Below, one piece after another: positions 1 to 7,786 of a stretch of DNA of 64,000 nt. Both the position numbers and the translations under genes were made by a program. Positions within the stretch are counted from its first letter, which is position 1. Each line of letters begins with the position of its first letter. The DNA comes from Subsaximicrobium wynnwilliamsii (lineage in GTDB: Bacteria > Bacteroidota > Bacteroidia > Flavobacteriales > Flavobacteriaceae). Location: the NCBI RefSeq assembly GCF_007997225.1, contig NZ_VORM01000018.1, positions 41,715-105,714 on the forward strand. The letters are read 5' to 3'. Below the pieces are notes generated by a model that was given only the letters and a program-made list of their open reading frames with translations, searched no databases and was not told where the DNA came from.

Positions 1-355
1 AATGATAAAAGGCATTTTCCAAATGCTCCAAGCTCATGCCCTTTTTGTTGAGCACAATGGCAATGATATCAAAGCGCACCTCAACGTCCATCTCGTGCTC
101 ATTGACGTAATAATCCACTGCCTTTATGATGCGTTGCATTTGCTTTGGCTTTAAGAACTGCTGCGGGTCGCCAAAATTGGCACTGGTTCTGGTCTTGACT
201 TCCACAACTGCGAGTATATCGTCTTTTAGCGCCATGATATCGACTTCTGCTCTTTCGTAAATAAAATTACGCGCTACAATCTTATAACCATGACTTATGA
301 GAAAATCATAGGCGATAAGCTCTCCTTTTTTACCAAGTTCGTTGTGTTGTGCCAT
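1..355 (-). CDS. YraN family (UPF0102) endonuclease-like protein, 3' end cut by window
   Basis: The minus strand reads MAQHNELGKKGELIAYDFL at its N-terminus, followed by the family's AEVDIMA and VVEVKTRTS segments. These carry the Asp and the Glu-x-Lys of a PD-(D/E)XK nuclease-like fold. About 118 residues are visible and the family is usually near 120, so only a few C-terminal residues are missing beyond base 1. The start is the ATG at 353-355. The family is conserved and its cellular role is poorly defined; a role in DNA processing or recombination is inferred from the fold. Nothing next to it suggests an operon partner. Confidence 0.9.
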   Translation of the reverse strand, partial: MAQHNELGKKGELIAYDFLISHGYKIVARNFIYERAEVDIMALKDDILAVVEVKTRTSANFGDPQQFLKPKQMQRIIKAVDYYVNEHEMDVEVRFDIIAIVLNKKGMSLEHLENAFYH

Positions 356-362
356 TTTTGTT

Positions 363-418
363 TAGTCCTCAGTCTTTAGTCTTTAGTCTTTAGTTGGTAG
401 TTGGTAGTTGGAAGTTGG
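363..418. repeat. Short imperfect tandem repeats (AGTCTTT then AGTTGGT units)
   Basis: Three AGTCTTT-like units are followed by three AGTTGGT-like units directly upstream of the YraN gene. This is a simple low-complexity tract with no coding potential. It may vary in copy number by slippage and may lie in the YraN 5' leader. Confidence 0.7.
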
Positions 419-451
419 CAAAGGATTAGGATAGTTTTAATAATCTTCAGT

Positions 452-489
452 CAAAATCATTCAATATAACAACGATATTTATTATTAAT
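452..489 (+). repeat. 38-bp direct repeat, left copy
   Basis: The 38 bases at 452-489 are repeated exactly at 1369-1406. The right copy forms the last codons of the broken transposase reading frame. The two copies bracket the IS remnant. At 38 bp they are much longer than the target duplications usual for IS982-type elements. Confidence 0.85.
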
Positions 490-516
490 GCGAATCAAGT
501 GTTGAAAAAAGATAAA

Positions 517-559
517 AAACAAGTTTAATTTGTTGAAAAACAACGCCTTAAACTTGTTT
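517..559. other. Perfect 12-bp inverted repeat with 19-nt loop
   Basis: The arms at 517-528 and 548-559 (AAACAAGTTTAA and its complement) are perfectly complementary. The repeat lies between the left direct repeat and the transposase remnant. It could be part of the IS leader or a weak terminator; there is no clear U-tract. Confidence 0.45.
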
Positions 560-607
560 AAGTTATTGATATTCAGTATCTTAATAGTCAATTTCAACAA
601 GATTATT

Positions 608-1405
608 TTGGATACAAACAACAATAACAAGGATTACAAGTTAGTAAAAATATATGATTAAGTCTGTGAGAAATTTGAAGAACATTTACAACATGAATGC
701 ATGCGTTTCAGCAACAACAATGAGCCAAAACTCACAGATCAAGAAATAATCACGATTTATCTATTCGTCATGAACCACCAGGGTATTTTTAAAATGAACA
801 AGATACACCAGTTCGCAAGTGAGTATTTATTGAGCTGGTTCCCGGACCTTGGAAGCTATCAAGCTTTCAACCAGAGGATAAACAGACTCTCCGGTGTTAT
901 GAACACTTTTGTGGAAATGCTCCTGACTGAATACAGTCCAAAGGAATGCTCTAGCAGCTTGAGTGTATTGGATTCAATTCCCATTATCACATGTTCGGGA
1001 AAACGTTCGGGTAAGGTCGCCCCCGAGATAACGGACAAAGGTTTCTGCTCCACAAAGAGCATGTATTATTACGGGATGAAGCTCCACACCCTGGGATTTT
1101 GCAATCCAAATAGATTGCCGCATCCAGAGCAGATCATATTCACGCCAGCTTCTGTAAACGACTTTACGCTGTTCAAAGAAGCTTGGTCCGAAAAGGAAAA
1201 CCGAACGTTCTTTGGAGATAAAATATACAACTCGGTAGGTTTCTTTACGAACATGAAAGACAATTTCAATTCAGAAATGCTAACCCCTGTAAAGGCCACA
1301 AAGGGAATGCCCGATGTCCTGAGAAAATTAGACAGGGCTGCAAATGATCTCTATTCAAGAGCCGTGTCCAAAATCATTCAATATAACAACGATATTTATT
1401 ATTAA
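608..1405 (+). pseudogene. IS982-family-type transposase, nonsense-mutated and C-terminally truncated
   Basis: The frame from about 608 contains an in-frame TAA at 659-661, then continues from the ATG at 701 as 234 residues typical of IS982-type transposases. These include LTDQEIITIYLF, the SYQAFNQRIN segment and MYYYGMKLHTLGF. The catalytic-domain Asp in LDSIPI and the GDKIY region are present. After RAVSKI the expected C-terminal part carrying the last acidic residue is missing; the frame runs into the right copy of a 38-bp direct repeat and stops. The gene therefore has both a premature stop and a lost 3' end and should be inactive. The family assignment comes from sequence resemblance only. 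Confidence 0.85.
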
Positions 1406-1406
1406 T
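1369..1406 (+). repeat. 38-bp direct repeat, right copy
   Basis: Exact copy of 452-489. It is fused to the truncated transposase at a CAAAATC junction, which the transposase gene itself would also be expected to contain (Ser-Lys-Ile codons). That suggests a microhomology-type rearrangement. Confidence 0.85.
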
Positions 1407-1537
1407 CCCACAATATTCATTGTAGTCTAAACTAAAATTTTACGAATTATCTTAAAATTTTAACATGTGCAAAAAATCCAAACAAAATTTCAAAACCTAT
1501 ATATTATATATCAATATTAACTCTAAAATTTACTATT

Positions 1538-2194
1538 ATGAAAAATTTAATTATGTTTATTGCATTATCATCAATAGTTTGGTCTTGTAGTCATGATCAA
1601 ATATCTGATTCGCCTTCAAGCATTGATTCAAATGAAAGTATTGAGTTGAAAAATTCACGTGATACACTAGATGTTTTAACTTTGGAAGATATCGATAATA
1701 TGTTCAAAGAAGAATTTAAAGATTATGAAGAAGTTAAAATATCTAATAAACTTGAAATTGATGGTTTGAAAAACAAATCACTTTTAAAAGATGAAAATTT
1801 GAATAGGTCGCCTACTCTAAATGGACCGTTTACCGTAAATGCTGTACAATCGTTAGTTTTCTCAAATAAAAAAATCCTATTCTCAGGTGGACAAGGTGGT
1901 CTGGCTACAGGTATTTACATTTGTGATATTTATAAGTTTCAATCTGTAGTTTCTATACCATTAAATGGAGCACCGGCTGCAGATTTACCCACTCCTTCCG
2001 GCTATATTTCAGCAAGTTCACAAACGGTAGGCATTAATGAGTACACTAATACTACTCAAACATCGAAACAATATGTTATTGCAACATGGATGATTAATGT
2101 GAAATATAATCTAAATGCTCAATTTATTAATATAGACTTACCCAATACTCTTCAAAATGGCTTCGATTATACATATTATTATTTCACTCTATAA
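1538..2194 (+). CDS. Hypothetical lipoprotein, 218 aa
   Basis: The N-terminus MKNLIMFIALSSIVWSCSHD is a lipoprotein signal with the lipobox ending at Cys17, so the mature protein should be membrane anchored. Residues 20-100 are acidic and low in complexity. The C-terminal half is rich in Thr, Ser and aromatic residues and may form a small beta domain. I recognise no family. The gene is AT-rich and is followed by a strong hairpin at 2210-2252, so it is probably a single transcription unit. Confidence 0.8.
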   Translation: MKNLIMFIALSSIVWSCSHDQISDSPSSIDSNESIELKNSRDTLDVLTLEDIDNMFKEEFKDYEEVKISNKLEIDGLKNKSLLKDENLNRSPTLNGPFTVNAVQSLVFSNKKILFSGGQGGLATGIYICDIYKFQSVVSIPLNGAPAADLPTPSGYISASSQTVGINEYTNTTQTSKQYVIATWMINVKYNLNAQFINIDLPNTLQNGFDYTYYYFTL

Positions 2195-2209
2195 TTATAT
2201 TTTCTACTT

Positions 2210-2252
2210 AAATCAAAAGAACTACAAATATTTTTTGTGGTTCTTTTGATTT
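2210..2252 (+). terminator. Long hairpin between lipoprotein and porin-like gene
   Basis: The 19-nt arms at 2210-2228 and 2234-2252 pair throughout with one G-U-type mismatch. The loop is AT-rich, and T-rich sequence lies just inside the 3' arm. The hairpin sits 15 bp after the lipoprotein stop and is the likely terminator for that gene. Confidence 0.75.
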
Positions 2253-2299
2253 AAATAATAAATCTTAATTTTTACGCGTTACATATAAAAATATTTACA

Positions 2300-2920
2300 A
2301 TGATAAAGCACCTTAGTTTTCTATTGGTTTTTGTGAGTTTCTCATCTTTTGCTCAAACTTTAAAAGTAAAAAACGGTATTTCAATAAGTTCTATGGATTT
2401 GACAGAGAGCGAAGCGGTTATTAGTGGATTCGAAATTCTCAATCAAAATATCGTGACTTATTCTTTTTCTTTTGGACTGGATTATTTTGAAAGTAAGTAC
2501 TTTTACTTATCCAGCGAAGTAGGCTATTTACAAAAAGGAGGAAAAGAAGAAAATGAGTTTTTACCGTCTGATAATGGAGCAAGAATTAAAGAATCTTGGA
2601 GTTATATACATTTAAATACAACTGCAAGATTTCCTATCAGATTTAGAAATAATACACACATTTTTATAGGAGCTGGGCCTAAACTAGATATTTTGATTGA
2701 TTCTAATAAATTTGATAGTTCTATTTATGAGGGTTATATTATAAATTCTACCGTATTTGGCGCAAAAGGGGAGCTTGGATTTGTAAAAGATTTTGAGAAA
2801 ATTAGAGTTGGTCTTGATTTTTCTTATTTGTACGATTTTAATAATACGGGGGGAACAGAATTTTTAGAATTTAAGAATAACGCTTATCAAATCATGGCAT
2901 CATTAGGATATAAGATGTGA
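2300..2920 (+). CDS. Outer-membrane beta-barrel protein, 206 aa
   Basis: The signal peptide MIKHLSFLLVFVSFSSFAQ is followed by about 185 residues of alternating hydrophobic and polar strands. The protein ends in an aromatic-rich strand (YQIMASLGYKM). This is the pattern of the small Bacteroidota barrel families (outer membrane protein beta-barrel or porin family) of about 200 residues. Segments such as FIGAGPKLDILID fit these families. Substrate and role are unknown. It faces the convergent LD-carboxypeptidase gene 16 bp downstream. Confidence 0.8.
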   Translation: MIKHLSFLLVFVSFSSFAQTLKVKNGISISSMDLTESEAVISGFEILNQNIVTYSFSFGLDYFESKYFYLSSEVGYLQKGGKEENEFLPSDNGARIKESWSYIHLNTTARFPIRFRNNTHIFIGAGPKLDILIDSNKFDSSIYEGYIINSTVFGAKGELGFVKDFEKIRVGLDFSYLYDFNNTGGTEFLEFKNNAYQIMASLGYKM

Positions 2921-2936
2921 TAATACACATAGAATA

Positions 2937-3950
2937 TTATTCTGCATACCGTATAGAAGATTTCTCTTTGTTCACATTCAACTCCACCACTCTCCCGAAG
3001 ATCATGGCCCGGTTATCATCTTCATGACCTGCCGGCATATTAAAGGCAATTGGGAAATCATATTCTGCCAAGGCATCTAGAATCAATTGCTCTACTGAGC
3101 TACCCCATAGTGTGGTGTTGGTTCGCAATCGCGTCATATCTCCCACCAAAACACCGGCGCAATCATCAAAATAGCCGGCGCGCTTTAGACTTTGCAACAT
3201 GCGGTCGATATGGTATTTATATTCGCCAATCTCCTCGATAAAGAGAATTTTTCCTGAAGTGTCAATGCTCGTCTCTGAACCCAACATGGTGTGCAAAATG
3301 GTAAGGTTACCACCCACCAATTCGCCTGTAGCTTTTCCAATGCGATTATCGGCTGAACCTTTGAGCGTATAATTTTCTGGCATTCCGAAGAGTGCCGATT
3401 TAAACGTGCCAACCGTTTGCTCTATTTCTGAAATGTCTCTCGGTAAGCTCGTACACATCAAGGCGTGCAAAGTTTGATAGCCTTCATTATGGAATTGATT
3501 GTGCAATGCCGTAATATCACTATAGCCAATAAGCCATTTGGGGTGCTTTTTGAATTTGGTATAATCCAATTTATCCAAAATCCTAACCGTCCCGTAGCCT
3601 CCTCGTGCGCACCATATCGCGGCGATTTTTGGATCGTCCAAGGCCTGCTGAAAATCCTCACAACGCTCTGCATCGCTGCCCGCAAAATGATTGGCTTGAC
3701 TAAAAACGTGTTCGCCAATAACCGCGTGCAAGCCCCAACTTTCAAGCAGTTTGACCGCATGGGCAACTTCATCGCTACGGTTTTGCAAGATGCCCGAAGG
3801 CGCTACGATGGCGACGGTATCGCCCGCTTTTAGGTATGGTGGTTGTATCAAAGCTGTGTTTTCGGATTGAATGGGTTGTGCTTGGGCAGTCGCTATTCCG
3901 AAGAATAAAAACAAAGCGCACAAGCGTGATAAATGATGAATTTTAGACAT
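2937..3950 (-). CDS. LD-carboxypeptidase (peptidase S66), secreted
   Basis: Family S66 enzymes remove the terminal D-amino acid from peptidoglycan tetrapeptides in cell-wall recycling. The sequence has a signal peptide (residues 1-25, ending AQAQ) and GDTVAIVAPSG. The nucleophile Ser is in GYSDITAL, with the catalytic Glu in IEEIGEYKYHIDRML and His in MPAGHEDDN. The length (337 aa from MSKIHH) is normal. The signal peptide suggests a periplasmic enzyme, unlike the cytoplasmic E. coli LdcA. The ATG at 3963-3965 is less likely as a start because a TACTTTTA -7-like element overlaps it. Confidence 0.93.
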   Translation of the reverse strand: MSKIHHLSRLCALFLFFGIATAQAQPIQSENTALIQPPYLKAGDTVAIVAPSGILQNRSDEVAHAVKLLESWGLHAVIGEHVFSQANHFAGSDAERCEDFQQALDDPKIAAIWCARGGYGTVRILDKLDYTKFKKHPKWLIGYSDITALHNQFHNEGYQTLHALMCTSLPRDISEIEQTVGTFKSALFGMPENYTLKGSADNRIGKATGELVGGNLTILHTMLGSETSIDTSGKILFIEEIGEYKYHIDRMLQSLKRAGYFDDCAGVLVGDMTRLRTNTTLWGSSVEQLILDALAEYDFPIAFNMPAGHEDDNRAMIFGRVVELNVNKEKSSIRYAE

Positions 3951-3993
3951 AGTGTAAAAGTACATTTTTTTTCTAAATCCCTTGTAAAATGTG

Positions 3994-4001
3994 TACTTTT
4001 G
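3994..4001 (+). promoter_or_regulatory. -7 element TACTTTTG of metG promoter
   Basis: TACTTTTG fits the Bacteroidota -7 consensus TAnnTTTG. It lies 23 bp before the ATG at 4025 and downstream of the ATG at 3989, so the earlier ATG would fall outside the transcript. I saw no good -33 TTTG. Confidence 0.55.
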
Positions 4002-4024
4002 TGCCCTGTAAAACCATAATTAAG

Positions 4025-6079
4025 ATGTCCAAAAGATACACCATTACCGCAGCATTACCTTATACCAACGGTCCTATTCATATTGGGCATTTGGCAGGTG
4101 TTTATGTGCCGGCAGATATTTATGCACGCTACAAACGCTTAACAGGAAATGATGTGGCCTTCATCTGCGGAAGCGATGAACATGGCGTACCCATTACCAT
4201 CAAGGCAAAAAACGAAGGTGTATCCCCTCAGGACATCGTGGATAAATACCACGCCAACATCAAGAAATCTTTCGAAGATTTTGGAATTACCTTCGACAAC
4301 TATTCACGCACCACTGCAAAAATACACCACGATACAGCACAGGAGTTTTTCAAGACACTTTACGATAAAAACGAGTTTGTTGAAGAAGTGACCGAGCAAT
4401 TATACGACGAGGAAGCCAATCAATTTTTGGCCGACCGCTTTGTGACGGGAACTTGCCCTAAATGTGGAAATGAAGAGGCTTATGGCGACCAATGCGAAAG
4501 CTGCGGATCCAGCTTAAATGCTACCGACCTCATCAATCCCAAGTCGGCTATCACTGGTAATGTGCCTTCGCTAAAAAAAACCAAACACTGGTTTTTACCA
4601 CTCAATAAACACGAACAGTTTTTAAAGGATTGGATCCTAAAAGGCCACAAAAAAGATTGGAAACCCAATGTGTACGGACAAGTCAAATCCTGGATTGACG
4701 ATGGCCTGCGACCAAGAGCGGTAACCCGCGATTTGGATTGGGGCATTCCCGTTCCCGTGCCTGGAGGCGAGGGCAAAGTGCTTTACGTTTGGTTTGATGC
4801 GCCAATTGGCTATATCTCCTCTACCAAGGAGTGGGCAGCCCGAGAAGGTAAAAATTGGGAAGATTATTGGAAGGATGAAAACACCAAATTAGTACACTTT
4901 ATTGGGAAGGATAATATCGTGTTCCATTGCATTATTTTCCCATCCATGCTCAAGGCGGAAGGCTCTTATATTTTGCCAGACAACGTCCCGGCCAACGAGT
5001 TTTTGAACTTGGAAGGCCAAAAATTATCGACTTCTAAAAATTGGGCGGTTTGGTTGCCAGACTATTTATTGGATTTCCCAAACCAACAGGATGTGCTCCG
5101 CTTCGCGTTGACGGCCAATGCTCCCGAAACTAAGGATAATGATTTTACTTGGAAGGATTTTCAAGCCAGAAACAACAATGAGTTGGTGGCCATCTTCGGA
5201 AACTTCATCAATCGAGTCGTTGTTTTGACCAATAAATATTACGACGGAATAGTGCCAGAAGCTTCCGAATTTTCAGTAATTGATAATAAAACCATCGAAA
5301 CCTTAAAAGCCTATCCCGCAGTGATTGAAAGCTCCATTGAGCGTTACCGATTTAGGGAAGCCAGCCAAGAACTGATGAATCTCGCGCGATTGGGCAATAA
5401 GTATTTGGCCGATGAAGAGCCTTGGAAACTTGTCAAGACCGATGAAGCACGCACTAAAACCATCATGTTCGTAGCGCTGCAAATCGCCTCGGCACTCGCT
5501 ATCTTGAGCGAACCCTTTTTACCATTTACTTCAGCCAAATTAAAAGGCATCCTAAATGTTAACGCCGAAAACGATACGCAGTGGCAGGATGTTTCCGCTA
5601 AAGACGTTTTACTTCCGCAGGGACATCACATTGGAAAAGGCGAATTATTGTTTTCAAAAATTGAAGACGAGGCCATCGAAACCCAATTGAAAAAATTAGA
5701 AGCCAGCAAAAAATCAAACAAAGCCGCCAACATGAAAGTAGAAACCCAAAAAGAGACCATCAATTTTGAAGACTTCACCAAATTGGACCTGCGCGTAGGC
5801 ACTATCGTTTCTGCTGAAAAAATGCCGAAAACCAAAAAATTACTCGTCTTAAAAGTAGATACAGGGATCGATACAAGAACCATTGTATCCGGCATTGCCG
5901 AAAGTTTTACGCCCGAGGAAGTCGTTGGAAAACAAGTTACCGTTTTGGTCAATCTCGCACCAAGATCCTTGAGAGGCGTCGAAAGTGAAGGCATGATCTT
6001 AATGACCGAAAGCGCAGATGGTCAACTGGTATTCGTCAATCCCGATACGACGGTCAAAAACGGACTTCAGATAAGCTAG
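4025..6079 (+). CDS. metG: Methionyl-tRNA synthetase
   Basis: The enzyme charges tRNA-Met in the cytoplasm. The class I signature HIGH is at residues 19-22 (PIHIGHLAG). The zinc knuckle cysteines are in [18 protein letters not shown] (about 145-165), and the KMSKS-type loop appears as KLSTSKN near 340. The anticodon-binding helical domain follows. The last ~115 residues are a Trbp111-type tRNA-binding domain ([26 protein letters not shown]). The 684-residue length is the usual long form. The start MSKRYTIT was chosen because a -7 promoter element covers the upstream alternative. Confidence 0.97.
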   Translation: MSKRYTITAALPYTNGPIHIGHLAGVYVPADIYARYKRLTGNDVAFICGSDEHGVPITIKAKNEGVSPQDIVDKYHANIKKSFEDFGITFDNYSRTTAKIHHDTAQEFFKTLYDKNEFVEEVTEQLYDEEANQFLADRFVTGTCPKCGNEEAYGDQCESCGSSLNATDLINPKSAITGNVPSLKKTKHWFLPLNKHEQFLKDWILKGHKKDWKPNVYGQVKSWIDDGLRPRAVTRDLDWGIPVPVPGGEGKVLYVWFDAPIGYISSTKEWAAREGKNWEDYWKDENTKLVHFIGKDNIVFHCIIFPSMLKAEGSYILPDNVPANEFLNLEGQKLSTSKNWAVWLPDYLLDFPNQQDVLRFALTANAPETKDNDFTWKDFQARNNNELVAIFGNFINRVVVLTNKYYDGIVPEASEFSVIDNKTIETLKAYPAVIESSIERYRFREASQELMNLARLGNKYLADEEPWKLVKTDEARTKTIMFVALQIASALAILSEPFLPFTSAKLKGILNVNAENDTQWQDVSAKDVLLPQGHHIGKGELLFSKIEDEAIETQLKKLEASKKSNKAANMKVETQKETINFEDFTKLDLRVGTIVSAEKMPKTKKLLVLKVDTGIDTRTIVSGIAESFTPEEVVGKQVTVLVNLAPRSLRGVESEGMILMTESADGQLVFVNPDTTVKNGLQIS

Positions 6080-6417
6080 TTTTTAAAATTTATAAGCAAA
6101 ATGGGGTCAGCGCGTTATCAAAATAATGCCGTTGCCCTCATAATGCATTGAGTTCTTCAATAATTCTCATTTCCCAATGGAAACTAAAAAAGCCTTTAGT
6201 AATTTCCAAAGCATCTATATTCTTTTTTCAAATTCAATTTCAAGTTCAAGTTCAACTTCAACTTCATCTTCATCTTCATCAGCATTTACTCAACATCTGT
6301 GATCCATTAGTTCTCGTATATACGTTTAGGGTCTAAACAAGTTAGTAATTTATTGGTTTGCATCATTTAGTATGCACTTTACTAACTACATTAGTCCAAA
6401 TACTAAATCAACTATTT
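6080..6417. other. Intergenic region with a 9-unit hexamer repeat
   Basis: No gene is supported here. Bases 6227-6280 are nine hexamers of the form TTCANN (AAA, AAT, AAG x2, AAC x2, ATC x3). They change gradually from one end to the other, which is typical of slippage followed by drift. The minus strand would read as acidic or hydrophobic dipeptides, but stops on both sides make a protein unlikely. Confidence 0.6.
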
Positions 6418-6888
6418 ATGAAAAATGCACTATTGGCTGTAACACTGGTTTGTCTCTTCTCTTGCGGAGGCTCTAAAGTGGTTCGGGAATCTGAAAAGAC
6501 CATCAAAGGGAATTGGAACTTAAATTCCATTACTTATAGCAAAACAGGCGATTACGATGTGACCTTGCTAAACGACACCTCAAAAGATTGCTTTGAAAAC
6601 AGTACCTGGCAATTTGTACCCAATAACAATACGGGCACTTACAGTATTATCAATGCCGATTGTAATACAGGCGATCGTTATTTCAATTTTGATATTGAAG
6701 AAGCAGACGCGACCACTGGCCTTTATGATTTTATGCTGAAACCAACCAATGAGAAAGGCAAATCGGAAACTGATGCTGGTTTTCGCATGAAATTGACCGC
6801 AATCTCAGAGAATTCGATGCAATGGCAGCAAACCGTGATAAGCAACGGTGCGCCATTTATTATTAATATGAACTTTACTAAACTTTAA
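6418..6888 (+). CDS. Lipocalin-like lipoprotein, 156 aa
   Basis: The N-terminus MKNALLAVTLVCLFSCGGSK is a lipoprotein signal with lipidated Cys16. Next come KTIKGNWNLNSITY and repeated beta-strand segments (WQFVPNNNTGTYSI, ENSMQWQQTV), as in the small lipocalin-like domains common in Flavobacteria. Ligand unknown. The start at 6418 was chosen over an upstream in-frame codon because it gives a proper lipoprotein signal. The OmpA-family gene begins 3 bp after the stop, so the two are almost certainly cotranscribed. Confidence 0.85.
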   Translation: MKNALLAVTLVCLFSCGGSKVVRESEKTIKGNWNLNSITYSKTGDYDVTLLNDTSKDCFENSTWQFVPNNNTGTYSIINADCNTGDRYFNFDIEEADATTGLYDFMLKPTNEKGKSETDAGFRMKLTAISENSMQWQQTVISNGAPFIINMNFTKL

Positions 6889-6891
6889 AAT

Positions 6892-7599
6892 ATGAAAATG
6901 ATAACAAACAGAATAACTATACTAGCCGTAACCGCGCTTTTGAGCATCGGTTTTACCAGTTGTAAGGCAGTAGATAATGCGAATAACAAACAAAAAGGTG
7001 CTGTGATAGGCGCTACAGGTGGTGCCATTTTGGGTGCCATTATTGGTAATAATGTTGGCAAAGGTGGCAATGGCGAATTAGGCGCCGTCATTGGAGGCGT
7101 TGTTGGTGGTGGCGCTGGAGTGCTTATCGGCAATAAAATGGACAAGCAGGCCAAGGAAATCGAAAACGAAATTCCTGGTGCCCAAGTAGAGCGGGTTGAT
7201 GATGGGATTGTCGTGACCTTTGATGAGAAAAGTGGTGTCTATTTTGACACGGCCAAATACAACATCAACGACAAATCACAAGCGACTTTAAATAAACTCT
7301 CAGGAGTCTTTAAGGAATATCCAGACACCAATATTTTGGTTGTGGGACATACCGACAGCGTGGGATCTGAGGACAATAACATGACCTTATCCAAAAACAG
7401 AGCGAATGCTGTGACCGATTATATGACAAATCAAGGTTTGAGCAGAAGTCGATTTACAACCAATTGGTTTGGCGAATCCCAACCAATGCATGATAACAGT
7501 ACTGTAGATGGACGCTCTAAAAACAGACGAGTGAACGTTGCCATTGTACCTAATCAGCAAATGATTAATGAGGCCAAACAACAAGCTGGCGAACAATAA
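6892..7599 (+). CDS. OmpA-family lipoprotein with glycine-zipper domain
   Basis: A lipoprotein signal (ALLSIGFTSC, Cys24) is followed by a Gly/Ala-rich glycine-zipper segment at about residues 36-85 (GAVIGATGGAILGAIIGNNVGKG). The C-terminal OmpA-type peptidoglycan-binding domain is at about 115-225, with VVGHTDSVGSEDNN and the LSKNRANAV...GRSKNRRVNV signature. The arrangement resembles YiaD. The likely role is tethering the outer membrane to peptidoglycan. It follows the lipocalin-like gene by 3 bp and ends before a clear terminator. Confidence 0.93.
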   Translation: MKMITNRITILAVTALLSIGFTSCKAVDNANNKQKGAVIGATGGAILGAIIGNNVGKGGNGELGAVIGGVVGGGAGVLIGNKMDKQAKEIENEIPGAQVERVDDGIVVTFDEKSGVYFDTAKYNINDKSQATLNKLSGVFKEYPDTNILVVGHTDSVGSEDNNMTLSKNRANAVTDYMTNQGLSRSRFTTNWFGESQPMHDNSTVDGRSKNRRVNVAIVPNQQMINEAKQQAGEQ

Positions 7600-7648
7600 A
7601 ATAAGCAAAAGGCATTTAGAAGCTTATTCTAAATTAAATTTTGAAGGT

Positions 7649-7678
7649 CCTGTAAATGTTTTTTACAGGGCTTTTTTT
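7649..7678 (+). terminator. Rho-independent terminator after OmpA-family gene
   Basis: The stem CCTGTAAA / TTTACAGG (7649-7656 and 7662-7669) is followed by a run of T. It lies 50 bp after the stop codon. Confidence 0.85.
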
Positions 7679-7754
7679 ATGTTTAAACTGAATGGTTTTT
7701 TTCTAAAAGATTTGCCGAGCTCACAAACTTAACTTATGTTCTGCTTGAACTTCC

Positions 7755-7762
7755 TATCTTTG
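7755..7762 (+). promoter_or_regulatory. -7 element TATCTTTG of tex promoter
   Basis: Matches TAnnTTTG and lies 24 bp upstream of the ATG at 7787. No convincing -33 element was seen. Confidence 0.5.
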
Positions 7763-7786
7763 CCCCCAACATAATTGACCCATTGC

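Noticed and set aside
3989..4024. Earlier ATG of metG giving 12 extra residues
   Set aside because: A TAnnTTTG promoter element lies on top of it, and the extension is absent from the conserved N-terminus.
6148..6336. ORF over the hexamer repeat
   Set aside because: Its protein is only the translation of the simple repeat (FQVQVQLQ-type) and lacks a start context.
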